A stretch of DNA of 30,278 nt from Chitinophagaceae bacterium (GTDB lineage: Bacteria; Bacteroidota; Bacteroidia; Chitinophagales; Chitinophagaceae), in assembly GCA_947468255.1 (NCBI GenBank), contig CANIMM010000005.1:1-30278 (forward strand). Direction: 5' to 3'. Within the stretch, counting starts at the first letter, position 1. The number at the start of each line of letters is the position of its first letter. A model generated the notes under the pieces. That model searched no databases. It was not told the origin of the DNA and was given only the letters and a program-made list of their open reading frames with translations. Below are positions 1 through 8,183 of the stretch, piece by piece. A program made the position numbers and the translations under genes.

Positions 1-1131
1 ATTAATACTGGCAGTAATTACTACAATAACAAAAGAAAGCTTCGGTTTTCCAATAGAATCAATAATGGTTCCAAATTGGCGGCCAAATGGAATTAACAAA
101 CAATATAAAATAGTCACTTTCAAAATAGGAAGCAATTCCTGGTACTTAGTACCTGCAATCAAGTCAATCACAAATCCAGAAAAAATAAAAAGAAGAACCA
201 GACTAGGTATTAATAAGGCCAAAATAATACCAACTGATTTTTCATACAAATATTTTATAGCCGAAATCCCTTCAGTTTTCATCCGAAGCGCACTTTGAGG
301 AAAAACAATGGAGGCTATAGAGCTGGAAGGGATATCGACTAAATTCGTTATTCTAACAGCAATATTATAGGCTCCAGCAGATGCAGCCGATAACATTCCA
401 CCCAACATAAAGGTATCTAGACTATTAGCCAGCGCAACACTAATAGAAGTGCCGAATGTATATTTCCCATAATTAAAAAGATCCTTTACCCATTTAAAAT
501 GATCAACAAATGAAAAAGAAAGATACTTTTTTACTGAAAAAAAGGAAATAACTGCACTCACTAACACTGTAAAAATCTGAATATACACCAGCAAGATTAA
601 CTGTACATCAAAATGTATCAGAAAACAAATGAAAAGAAATAAAAAAAATATGGATTGCCTCAATACTGCAATAATGAAAAGGCCTTTAAATTGAAGATTC
701 GCCTGTTCAATACATTGAAATTGGGTTAGTATCCCAGACAAAATGATATATATATTGGATAGATAAAACAAGGGAATAATTTCGGGTGTACTCCATAAAC
801 GACTTAAGTAATGAGAAAAAAATAAATTCAAAAAAATACAAACCAAACTAAGCAACCCATTAATAGAAAAAGAAGCAGCAATTATTTTGGAATGATCTTC
901 TTTGGATGAAAAAGACAGGAATTTGATAAGCGCATTTTGAACCATTCCGGTACGGATCATTTCCACAATGGAAATAGTAACCATAAAAAGCGACCAGGTA
1001 CCAAAATTATGTTTATTGAGCACACGCACTAAAATAAAAAATCCAAAAAATCCAAAAAAAACACCTGATATACTTTGAAGAATGCTGAAAATTCCAGACT
1101 TAAGCCAATAGGAGTCATTTTTTGATTTCAT
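1..1131 (-). CDS. Wzx-like polysaccharide flippase (partial, C-terminus cut by window edge)
   Basis: Translating the minus strand from the ATG at 1131 gives 377 codons open to base 1. The protein is strongly hydrophobic, with successive membrane helices and short charged loops. It starts MKSKNDSYWLKSGIFSILQS and contains the stretch VRVLNKHNFGTWSLF near residues 36-50. This is the usual N-terminus of MATE/MVF-fold polysaccharide transporters, in which a V-R-x-L...F/Y-G-x-W/Y pattern follows the first helix. Known members flip undecaprenyl-linked repeat units across the inner membrane. It is the last visible gene of a minus-strand polysaccharide operon that also has an initiating transferase, glycosyltransferases and a Wzy-like polymerase, which fits a Wzx role. 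A gap of 125 bases separates it from the upstream glycosyltransferase. The family call is firm; the substrate is unknown. Confidence 0.85.
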   Translation of the reverse strand, partial: MKSKNDSYWLKSGIFSILQSISGVFFGFFGFFILVRVLNKHNFGTWSLFMVTISIVEMIRTGMVQNALIKFLSFSSKEDHSKIIAASFSINGLLSLVCIFLNLFFSHYLSRLWSTPEIIPLFYLSNIYIILSGILTQFQCIEQANLQFKGLFIIAVLRQSIFFLFLFICFLIHFDVQLILLVYIQIFTVLVSAVISFFSVKKYLSFSFVDHFKWVKDLFNYGKYTFGTSISVALANSLDTFMLGGMLSAASAGAYNIAVRITNLVDIPSSSIASIVFPQSALRMKTEGISAIKYLYEKSVGIILALLIPSLVLLFIFSGFVIDLIAGTKYQELLPILKVTILYCLLIPFGRQFGTIIDSIGKPKLSFVIVVITASIN

Positions 1132-1256
1132 ACAATTAGTATTAATGTAAACTACAGGTAACAATTACTCAGGATCATTTTCTTCAAATAGAAAAACAGC
1201 AATTCAAGGCTGACCAGAGAAAATTTAGATGAAACCAACTCAATAGGGAAAGGTTA

Positions 1257-2027
1257 TTAATACCTAGTTGACAAAAGGTCGTAATTATAGCGCAACTGCC
1301 TATAACCATACCTAACAATTGAAACAATAGGGTTTTTACTGGTCGTCCAGCTTTTTCTTGTCATTGTGCTAGGCTCTTGTTCCGTATTTTCCTGGGTAAA
1401 CAATTGCTTATGGTTATCAAAAAACAATCCCTTCCCTCGCTTTTGAATAAAAGAAATACACATCCTGTATTCGGTCCGATCGCCTTTTAAACCTTCAGCA
1501 TAAGGGCCAAATTTTTGAGTAAAGTTTTTTCTTCTTAAATGGGGTGGGTCACCGTAAAAATAAATTTTAGTGTAATTCGTATACCAAGGCTTAATAATCA
1601 TTTCCGAAAAACCCTTACCAAACGGCTTAAGATAAGGATAGGGCGTATTGGCAAAAAAACGTACAATATCCAGTTCTTGGTTAGCATTCATTATATCCAG
1701 TGCATCGCTAAAATGAACGGGAAAAATATCAGTGGGAACAAAATCTTCTTGAACATATAAAGTATAAGGCGTTACTATAGCGGCCAGCCCCTTATTTAAA
1801 TTATTTCCTAATCCTTTGTTGTTTAGCGTTCTAATAATCCTGAAAGGAAATTCAAGCTGTAATTGTATCAAATGCTCCTGGTTGGCAGCTGAACTTCCAT
1901 CATCCGAGACAACGATATCTTCAAAATAACAATCCAGCTCCTGGAAACTTTTTAAAAGACGACCCAATGAATTGGTTCGATTATAATGAGTAATCAATAA
2001 AGTAACACCAGAAAATATATTTTTCAT
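1257..2027 (-). CDS. Family 2 glycosyltransferase
   Basis: This 256-residue protein has a GT-A fold N-terminus: the strand VTLLITHYNRT (8-18), then IVVSDDGSS (38-46), the nucleotide-sugar binding region of GT2 enzymes. The acidic QED at 93-95 sits where the DxD metal-binding motif is expected, but it is not a canonical DxD. The C-terminal third (from about residue 140) is basic and aromatic and has no membrane helix, so the protein is probably soluble or peripheral. It should add one sugar to the lipid-linked repeat unit. It lies 125 bases upstream of the flippase and 97 bases downstream of the next gene, on the same strand. The family is clear from the motifs; donor and acceptor cannot be told. 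Confidence 0.85.
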   Translation of the reverse strand: MKNIFSGVTLLITHYNRTNSLGRLLKSFQELDCYFEDIVVSDDGSSAANQEHLIQLQLEFPFRIIRTLNNKGLGNNLNKGLAAIVTPYTLYVQEDFVPTDIFPVHFSDALDIMNANQELDIVRFFANTPYPYLKPFGKGFSEMIIKPWYTNYTKIYFYGDPPHLRRKNFTQKFGPYAEGLKGDRTEYRMCISFIQKRGKGLFFDNHKQLFTQENTEQEPSTMTRKSWTTSKNPIVSIVRYGYRQLRYNYDLLSTRY

Positions 2028-2124
2028 TAAAATTTTTATTAAATTGATTCAAGTAAAATCTTGTAAATAAATATTTTTTTAAAATTCAGGAAATGCTTAC
2101 TGCTAAGGCTACAATCAGATATCA

Positions 2125-3111
2125 TCAAACATAATAGGATGTCAAAAAACGCATTAGTTCCAATTCAGTAGTAGCATGTAAAATAGTAGCTCCGGACAAG
2201 GCGGGAATAATCGTATTGTATTCACCCAGTGCATGTTCTATACCGCGTTTGGACAAAATGATATTGGTACCTTCGAAACAACTTGCTAATGCGGCTGTTC
2301 CCCCGTGTACAGAAATAAAATGTTCGCAATTCGAATACACGAGCATTTGCAGATGATTAAAACTAGTAACGGATAATCTGTTTTCGTCAAACAAGTCATT
2401 CATTAATATCAGTTCAGGATGTGCCTTTTTTAACCAATCATGTTCATTTAAATCAAGAATCTCACTATTGTCCGAAACGATTTGTGAAGACAAGGGACGA
2501 TTGTAGATAATTTGGTACTTATCTTTTAATAGATAAATAATAGAATCGAGGATTTCTAAACTTAGAAAATTAATGGGCGCTTGGTCCCATTCAATATTAT
2601 ACTTGTTAGCAATCACCAGGGTTGGTTTATTGAAAACAAATATACGATTGGCATAATGCTTTTTGTAGGGAACTTTTGCCCATTTTGACTTACTAAAACT
2701 TATACTATGTGTCATATTGGGTACATCATAATTTCCATAGCTTTTCTGCCAAATTCTTTCAGCATAGATTTCTTCATGATCATTACTAAAAAAATAAAAA
2801 TCACTGGTATTCTTACAAGAGATGGTCTTTTTTAAAGTCCCATTCAAATAATGCCAATAAGCAAAGGGAATAACATACCTCAATTCCTGATCAAATTCAC
2901 CTTGAAAATCGGTAGTCTTATATTTTTTCTTAATAATAAAATCCTTTTTAAAAAATCTAATTTGCCGAAGTCTACAAAAATAATTGTCCCGAATAAAATA
3001 CAAATAGTCCTTTTTTATGGCAGGGTATTGAATAGCAGCCGCTACATACAAACCCTTTAAAATGAGTTTGTTTAAATTTATTGTAGAAACCTTCAGAAAT
3101 CGGTAAACCAT
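2125..3111 (-). CDS. Putative glycosyltransferase-like polysaccharide biosynthesis protein
   Basis: This 328-residue protein has no family I can name with certainty. The N-terminal 60 residues are basic. The second half looks like the donor-binding half of a GT-B enzyme: an IIYNRPLSS segment at 201-209, then HFISVHGGTAALAS (264-277) followed by FEGTNIILSKRG. A His-Gly-Gly loop followed by a small hydrophobic helix and a strand resembles the C-terminal nucleotide-binding half of GT-B families such as GT9 or GT61-like proteins. Its position 27 bases downstream of a GT4 gene inside the polysaccharide operon supports a role in repeat-unit assembly or modification. An alternative is a non-glycosyl modifying enzyme such as a pyruvyl transferase-like protein. 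Confidence 0.55.
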   Translation of the reverse strand: MVYRFLKVSTINLNKLILKGLYVAAAIQYPAIKKDYLYFIRDNYFCRLRQIRFFKKDFIIKKKYKTTDFQGEFDQELRYVIPFAYWHYLNGTLKKTISCKNTSDFYFFSNDHEEIYAERIWQKSYGNYDVPNMTHSISFSKSKWAKVPYKKHYANRIFVFNKPTLVIANKYNIEWDQAPINFLSLEILDSIIYLLKDKYQIIYNRPLSSQIVSDNSEILDLNEHDWLKKAHPELILMNDLFDENRLSVTSFNHLQMLVYSNCEHFISVHGGTAALASCFEGTNIILSKRGIEHALGEYNTIIPALSGATILHATTELELMRFLTSYYV

Positions 3112-3138
3112 AAATAAAATAATTTCTATTTTGAAAAA

Positions 3139-4398
3139 TCAATTCGCCAACTTGCTCAAATCAAATGATAGCCGATTTTTTTTCAAGTAGGTATTCCACG
3201 CTAATTGCCAAAACAATTCAACCCGTTGTTCCCAAGAATTGGTTTCAGCTGTCTTAAGCCGGATATTCACTTTATCAAGGCTGTTATCATTAACAGCCAT
3301 TTCAACCATCTGCAAAAATTCATCATGGCTATTGGCCAAATACACCTGTTCTTTAAAGTCGCTAATATCTTCACTAAAATTAGTAGTGACCACCGCCCTA
3401 GCGGCCCCTAAATATTCATTGATTTTAAGAGGATAAATTCCTTTCGTTAAATTGTTTTTAACAAAAGGAATGATGGCACAATCAAAATAACTAAGGTATG
3501 ATGGTAACGCATCAATACTTTTAGATTCAATAAAAACAATATTGGGAAAAGAATCCAGCTGAATAGATGTATTTCCCTTGTCGCGACGGGGCCCAACCAA
3601 TACAATGGTTTTATCTTTATGGGCGATAGCAATTTTCCCCAACAGTTCATAGTCAATACGCTGGCATATCGCACCCGTATAACCGATTATGGGGGTTTTA
3701 ATACCTAGCAGCTCGGTAGGCCTTGGCAGTGTAAGATCTACAGCAGTTCTGAACAACTGACTATCGCCTCCATTGGGAAAATAATTTACGGGTCTTGTAT
3801 TTCTGTCGGAAATATTGCGGCATAACTTTTTAGAACTTGCCATTACCAAATCATACTGTTGTACGCAATCGTTTTCGCTATTGAGCCAATCTGATTTGAG
3901 TTCTTCAATAGCATCTCTACTATGATACATACTAAGAGAGGGCTGCAAATGCTGATTTATTTTGGACAAATAAACAGGATTAAAAGAATTGACAAAAATA
4001 TAGTGATTGATCATTTTTTGTTTTTTTATCCGATTAACCAATGAGACGATGCAATGATTATTATATTTAATTCCAATCCTTTGTATAAAACCGGGGGGCA
4101 ATGAAAATATTGGCAACCCCGGACTTGGTATTGACCCCAACAAATTTTCGGACTGACCCTTAACTGGAATCAGACAATGCTTACCAAAAAGCAATGAAGG
4201 AAGCCGCTTAAGCATTTTGGGATAATTACGCTTCCTTAATAGATCTAGCCAAGTAAATGGGTATTCTATATAGTAAACAGGATTGGCACGACTCAATACC
4301 TTTGCCAATGCAATTGAGGCAGAGGAAAGATCATCGTCTAATCTTGACATGGAACTGATAAAAATGGGGAGTTTTTTAAACTCATCTTTAGTAAGCAT
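3139..4398 (-). CDS. GT-B (GT4-type) glycosyltransferase
   Basis: This 419-residue protein has two Rossmann-like halves. The first carries YHSRDAIEEL (158-167) and LVMASSKKLC (184-193), typical of the acceptor half of TuaH/WcaI-like transferases, ending in YFPNGGD (206-212). The second begins IIGYTGAI (237-244), continues with the strand TIVLVGPRR (264-272), and holds IYPLKINEYLGAARAVV (321-337). That last segment is the PxKxxEYLxxGxPVV motif of GT4 enzymes, in which the Glu (E328) contacts the donor sugar. No membrane helix is apparent. It lies downstream of the small ORF at 4439-4549 and 27 bases upstream of the next gene, so it is probably co-transcribed. It should extend the lipid-linked oligosaccharide in the cytoplasm; the sugar is not predictable. 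Confidence 0.87.
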   Translation of the reverse strand: MLTKDEFKKLPIFISSMSRLDDDLSSASIALAKVLSRANPVYYIEYPFTWLDLLRKRNYPKMLKRLPSLLFGKHCLIPVKGQSENLLGSIPSPGLPIFSLPPGFIQRIGIKYNNHCIVSLVNRIKKQKMINHYIFVNSFNPVYLSKINQHLQPSLSMYHSRDAIEELKSDWLNSENDCVQQYDLVMASSKKLCRNISDRNTRPVNYFPNGGDSQLFRTAVDLTLPRPTELLGIKTPIIGYTGAICQRIDYELLGKIAIAHKDKTIVLVGPRRDKGNTSIQLDSFPNIVFIESKSIDALPSYLSYFDCAIIPFVKNNLTKGIYPLKINEYLGAARAVVTTNFSEDISDFKEQVYLANSHDEFLQMVEMAVNDNSLDKVNIRLKTAETNSWEQRVELFWQLAWNTYLKKNRLSFDLSKLAN

Positions 4399-4438
4399 CC
4401 TGTTTTTTGTTTATGAATGGCAAAAATTATATTCAGTT

Positions 4439-4549
4439 TTACAAATCAAATGGTCGCTTAAAGCCTGCATTTGATTTTAGCTGAATCCCTTTTTTAAAAC
4501 CCCAAATCAGGGAAATAATAACTGGCAAGGCGATGATATTCCAGGGCAT
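4439..4549 (-). CDS. Putative 36-residue membrane protein inside the polysaccharide operon
   Basis: An ATG at 4549 lies two bases after the stop codon of the upstream processive-type glycosyltransferase and opens a 36-codon frame ending in TAA at 4439. The product begins MPWNIIALPVIISLIWGFKK, a single hydrophobic helix followed by a basic tail. The position, directly behind one gene and 40 bases before the next, is what a real operon member would show. It also accounts for most of an otherwise empty 153-base gap in a compact operon. I do not recognise a family. It could be a small subunit of the neighbouring membrane glycosyltransferase, or a chance frame. Confidence 0.42.
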   Translation of the reverse strand: MPWNIIALPVIISLIWGFKKGIQLKSNAGFKRPFDL

Positions 4550-4551
4550 AG

Positions 4552-5757
4552 TTAATTCAAGTTAATTTCGCTCTCAATATGAGGTGTATGAATAAACTGC
4601 TTTCTCGCCTTGGGCATCTTCAGCAAAGCATTGAGCATGGAAATAAGCGCTAGCGGCAAATGAAATAAAGCAACTAATAATTTTTTATTAAACAAACGAA
4701 TCGGAATTGCTATCAACAGACTAATAAAGAGTGCCAACAATAATACAAGGCTATACCAAACAAAATGAGTTGAAAAAAAACACACCCAGCAAAGCCATAT
4801 ACAAAGGCTTAAAATCAACAAAATTCTGGGAAATAGAAAAGTTTGAACCAATTTATTAAAAAAAGGACCATTCCCTTTATACAATTGCAACCAACCCTCA
4901 ATGAAATTTTTTTGTAAAAATTCAACCTGAATGGCTAGCCACCTGCTTCTTTGATTGCTAAAGACTTCCGAGTTAGCCACTTTTTCATCGTATACAAATG
5001 ATCCATCGAGAAAGGCAATATTTTTTCTTTGTCTTAAAAGTCTAAACTCAAACTCTCTGTCTTCGCCAGAAGTTTCTCCTATATCTTGCAATATGGATAC
5101 AAATAAATTCCAGTCAAAAGCCATGGCACTACCAATCAATGCCGCCGGTAAGCCAACTGCCACATGGCCGCGACGAAAGAAATGATTATTAATTTCCTCA
5201 ATACATGCATCTAGAAAAGCGAAAGATGTTTGGAAATTTTTTGCTATCCGATGACCTTGTACCACTTCAAATCCTTGCTCAAAAGCATCATTAACAGCAT
5301 GTAAAAAACCAGGCGCCATATGATTATCTGCATCTAAAATTACTGCAATATCAACTGGGTCATGGGCGGTAAATTCAATCGCCTTTTGCAGTGCTTTTCC
5401 CTTAGTAGACTTTTGGAAATTCACTTCAACAATTTTCAAAGGCAATAAACGCAAGGCTGCTAAAGTGATTTCACTAAACGAGTCGGCTATAATCACCACT
5501 TCATATAAATCAGATGGGTAATCCTGCCTGATAGCATCCTTTGCGGTGGCAATAATAACAGCATCTTCCTTACAAGCGGGAATAAAAATGCGAATACGTC
5601 TAAGAACTTTAGCCCGAGGATATTTTTTAACGGGCACTACTCTTCCTGCAATTGAAAAAAATAATAAATAGGCTACCTGTATGGTGAAATAGAAAACTAA
5701 CAAGTACTGAAAAAACAAACTAGTTTGCGATAACATTATACTAAAATTATGCTTCAT
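4552..5757 (-). CDS. Membrane-bound processive-type GT2 glycosyltransferase
   Basis: This 401-residue protein has a membrane helix at about 13-36, a GT-A catalytic domain, and two or three C-terminal helices (about 310-375). The motif set is that of cellulose- or hyaluronan-synthase-like GT2 enzymes: KGKAL (119-123), LDADNHM (141-147) as the DxD motif, SGEDREFEFRL (230-240) supplying the acidic catalytic residue, and QRSRW (269-273) as the QxxRW motif. Known relatives transfer sugars at the inner-membrane face and sometimes polymerise. Within a Wzx/Wzy locus it more likely adds a single residue. Its ATG at 5757 overlaps the end of the upstream glycosyltransferase gene by 11 bases, indicating translational coupling. 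Confidence 0.87.
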   Translation of the reverse strand: MKHNFSIMLSQTSLFFQYLLVFYFTIQVAYLLFFSIAGRVVPVKKYPRAKVLRRIRIFIPACKEDAVIIATAKDAIRQDYPSDLYEVVIIADSFSEITLAALRLLPLKIVEVNFQKSTKGKALQKAIEFTAHDPVDIAVILDADNHMAPGFLHAVNDAFEQGFEVVQGHRIAKNFQTSFAFLDACIEEINNHFFRRGHVAVGLPAALIGSAMAFDWNLFVSILQDIGETSGEDREFEFRLLRQRKNIAFLDGSFVYDEKVANSEVFSNQRSRWLAIQVEFLQKNFIEGWLQLYKGNGPFFNKLVQTFLFPRILLILSLCIWLCWVCFFSTHFVWYSLVLLLALFISLLIAIPIRLFNKKLLVALFHLPLALISMLNALLKMPKARKQFIHTPHIESEINLN

Positions 5758-6688
5758 GAATTAATTGATTAATAATTGAAGAGGAACGAATTGCAGGCTC
5801 GGTGTAGGGATGGTGAAGGATGTTCCACCTTAGTGCCTGGACAATAGAATTACTATGTGTCCATTGTTTTTTTACTGCATGCTGAATTATATGAAGGGGA
5901 GTAGAAATCATTACAAAGAAAATGACTGCTATCAATCGCCTGGTTCCCCTATAATTTCTTCGGATATATAACAATCGATTTCGAAATAAGTAAAATGTTT
6001 TTAAAGGAGAGCCTATACCAGTAGAAACAGATTCCTTATGAAAGACTTCCGCAGTTCCAACATAATGAATTTCAAATCCCGCTAATTTAAATCGGGCGGC
6101 CCAATCTAGCTCTTCGTAGTATAAAAAAAACAACTCGCTCATCACCCCTATCCTATTTATCAACCGAATCGGTAGCATCATAGAAGCTCCATTGGGTAAG
6201 TCGGTTTTACGGCAATCATTGTATTGGCCACAATCATTTTGAAGCCTTCCTATATCATAACTTCTGCTGGTGAAGGGATGTAATCCCATCGCACCTGCAT
6301 ATTGGATAACGCTAGGCATTGAATGATATTTTATTTTTGGGCAAGCAATGGCACAGGTTGGATTTTTTTGCAAATGCATTACTAATTCTGTCACCAAGCC
6401 TTCTGTTACTTCGGTATCATTATTTAAAAACAAAACATATTCTCCTTTAGCAAATTGTAGCCCGATATTATTTCCTCCTGCAAAACCCACATTAACCGGA
6501 GAGCTGATATGCTTGATAAAAGGATAAAGCTTTTTTAAATAAGCAGAAGAATATATCGGGGAAGCATTATCCACCACAATTACTTCCCAATTAGGATAAT
6601 TCAGTAAGGACAGAGAATGCAGCATCGCATCCGTTACAGTAGGGCAATTGTAATTAATGGTAATGATGGATACCAAGGGCTCATTCAT
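5747..6688 (-). CDS. Family 2 glycosyltransferase, rhamnosyltransferase-like
   Basis: I place the start at the ATG at 6688. It overlaps the TGA of the upstream gene as ATGA, and the product begins MNEPLVSIITINYN, exactly at the first strand of the GT-A fold. A longer reading from 6748 would only add residues overlapping the upstream gene. The 313-residue protein shows VDNASP (39-44), NVGFAGGNN (66-74), LNNDTE (89-94) as the DxD equivalent, and EELDW (192-196), the ED-W region of WcaA/RfbF-type rhamnosyl or mannosyl transferases. A possible membrane-associating hydrophobic stretch lies near residues 243-258. It should act in the cytoplasm on the lipid-linked acceptor. It overlaps the next gene by 11 bases. 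Confidence 0.88.
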   Translation of the reverse strand: MNEPLVSIITINYNCPTVTDAMLHSLSLLNYPNWEVIVVDNASPIYSSAYLKKLYPFIKHISSPVNVGFAGGNNIGLQFAKGEYVLFLNNDTEVTEGLVTELVMHLQKNPTCAIACPKIKYHSMPSVIQYAGAMGLHPFTSRSYDIGRLQNDCGQYNDCRKTDLPNGASMMLPIRLINRIGVMSELFFLYYEELDWAARFKLAGFEIHYVGTAEVFHKESVSTGIGSPLKTFYLFRNRLLYIRRNYRGTRRLIAVIFFVMISTPLHIIQHAVKKQWTHSNSIVQALRWNILHHPYTEPAIRSSSIINQLIHEA

Positions 6689-8145
6689 GCTAGGGTAGAT
6701 TTTGGCAAAGCAATATCCCATCGCGTACTCATTGATAGTAAAGCCCAACTGATATACACAATGGTTAGAGAAGGTACATTGTTCATGACTTCATTGCCAT
6801 AACTACAAACCAAAATAGATACATATACCCCGCATAAGGCACATAACTGGTTTCGCAATAAAGGATCCCTCGTATTCCAGATCAAGCCAACCGATTTACC
6901 CAAAATATACAACATGATACCCAGCCACAATATGAAACCGGTAATCCCATACATCACCCAAATTTTTACAAACAAACTATCTGGTGCAATTTTAGAAGTG
7001 GAAATATGAGCATTATACTTGTTACCCCAGGCACCACTTGTTCCTGGACCGGTTCCAAAGGGCTTAGTCTGTAAGGCATTACTTAATATTTTTTGATTAA
7101 TTAACCGAAGTTGAAAAGATGCATCTTTTACATCCGTACCAGAACGCATTCTTCTTATCTGATCATTTCCATGACCGATTTTTGTAAACTTTAGCATCCC
7201 AATAAATCCCAGTAAAATCCCACCACCCAACAGTATGATTTTTACCTGCTTACTCAATACTAGAAAAATGAGCCCTCCTCCCAGTATGCCAGCCAATGCA
7301 CCGCGTGTACCCGAAAGAAGCATTCCATAAAAAATAAACAATCCAGCTGCAGCATAGCAAACCCTTCTAATCTTTGTATGAGGACCAAATACAAGAATAA
7401 AACACAAAATGACGATACTTGCCTGGGAAGCCCCAAATTGAGCCGCTTCCAAATAATAGGAAAATATCCGGACCTTTCCATAAAGCATATGAGTTTTGAG
7501 GTGCTCCTGCAAATACAGTTGTTCGGCGGAATCCATGCCAATATACAATTGCTTCATTCCATACAAGGCCCCTAACAATGAAAGGAAGATAACCAGATCT
7601 ATAAAGACATAGATGTCTGATTTTTTATTAAAAATTAGCATTGTTAATGGTATCACCATCACCCAATACAAGGAAATTGTTCTTGATTCTTGAAGCCAAC
7701 CTACAATATCTGGGCGAGCAGGGTTTCCTATTTGCAAGACAGTAAGAATAAACCATATAAGAGAAAGCCATATTAAATCAATATTGAGCTGGCGATACCT
7801 GAATTTTTTGCCCCTATAAAAAATAACGGCTAACCAGGTGAGTAGCAATAAAGCGTCAATACCCAAACCCACCTGGACTTCAATAAAATGCCGTCCAATG
7901 CCGGGCATTAAAAAGCTATATACCAAAAAAGAAACAAACCCTACCCGGGGATTCAAAAAAACTAGCACCAAAAATCCAATTAAGATAGGTAAGACTATGA
8001 ATAGGCCCGCTATGGCAAACCCAAAATAAGCAATCAACCAGCCCATAAAAGCTGCAATCAATAGGCAAGGCAAGAGCAACACAGAATGATTTGCCATATC
8101 TCCCGCAGAATAAAAAACATTATTTTTAATAGGCAGCGAAGTCAT
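6685..8145 (-). CDS. Wzy/WaaL-type O-antigen polymerase or ligase
   Basis: This 486-residue protein has around ten to twelve hydrophobic segments. The Wzy_C region is recognisable from LLSGTRGALAG (276-286), a periplasmic loop containing RLINQKIL and PFGTGPGTSG (347-371), and a following conserved block (NAHIS...DSLFVKIWVMYGITG, 378-403). Family members either polymerise repeat units on the periplasmic face or ligate glycan to an acceptor. With a flippase and a Wzz/Wzc-like protein in the same operon, polymerase (Wzy) is the better guess. An alternative start is Met17 (8097), which would remove a polar leader. It ends in an ATGA overlap with the next gene and begins 38 bases after the Wzc-like gene. 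Confidence 0.83.
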   Translation of the reverse strand: MTSLPIKNNVFYSAGDMANHSVLLLPCLLIAAFMGWLIAYFGFAIAGLFIVLPILIGFLVLVFLNPRVGFVSFLVYSFLMPGIGRHFIEVQVGLGIDALLLLTWLAVIFYRGKKFRYRQLNIDLIWLSLIWFILTVLQIGNPARPDIVGWLQESRTISLYWVMVIPLTMLIFNKKSDIYVFIDLVIFLSLLGALYGMKQLYIGMDSAEQLYLQEHLKTHMLYGKVRIFSYYLEAAQFGASQASIVILCFILVFGPHTKIRRVCYAAAGLFIFYGMLLSGTRGALAGILGGGLIFLVLSKQVKIILLGGGILLGFIGMLKFTKIGHGNDQIRRMRSGTDVKDASFQLRLINQKILSNALQTKPFGTGPGTSGAWGNKYNAHISTSKIAPDSLFVKIWVMYGITGFILWLGIMLYILGKSVGLIWNTRDPLLRNQLCALCGVYVSILVCSYGNEVMNNVPSLTIVYISWALLSMSTRWDIALPKSTLA

Positions 8146-8183
8146 TTTTTTGAAAGAAAATAGCTTTTTATTTCTGAATAATT

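Noticed and set aside
2039..2125. Minus-strand 28-codon frame starting in TGATG overlap with the gene at 2125-3111
   Set aside because: It is Lys/Ile-rich, has no helix pattern or family resemblance, and lies in AT-rich spacer DNA, so chance is the simpler explanation.
6689..6748. Longer start for the rhamnosyltransferase-like gene
   Set aside because: It would add 20 residues wholly inside the upstream coding region; the ATGA overlap at 6685-6688 starts exactly at the conserved first strand.
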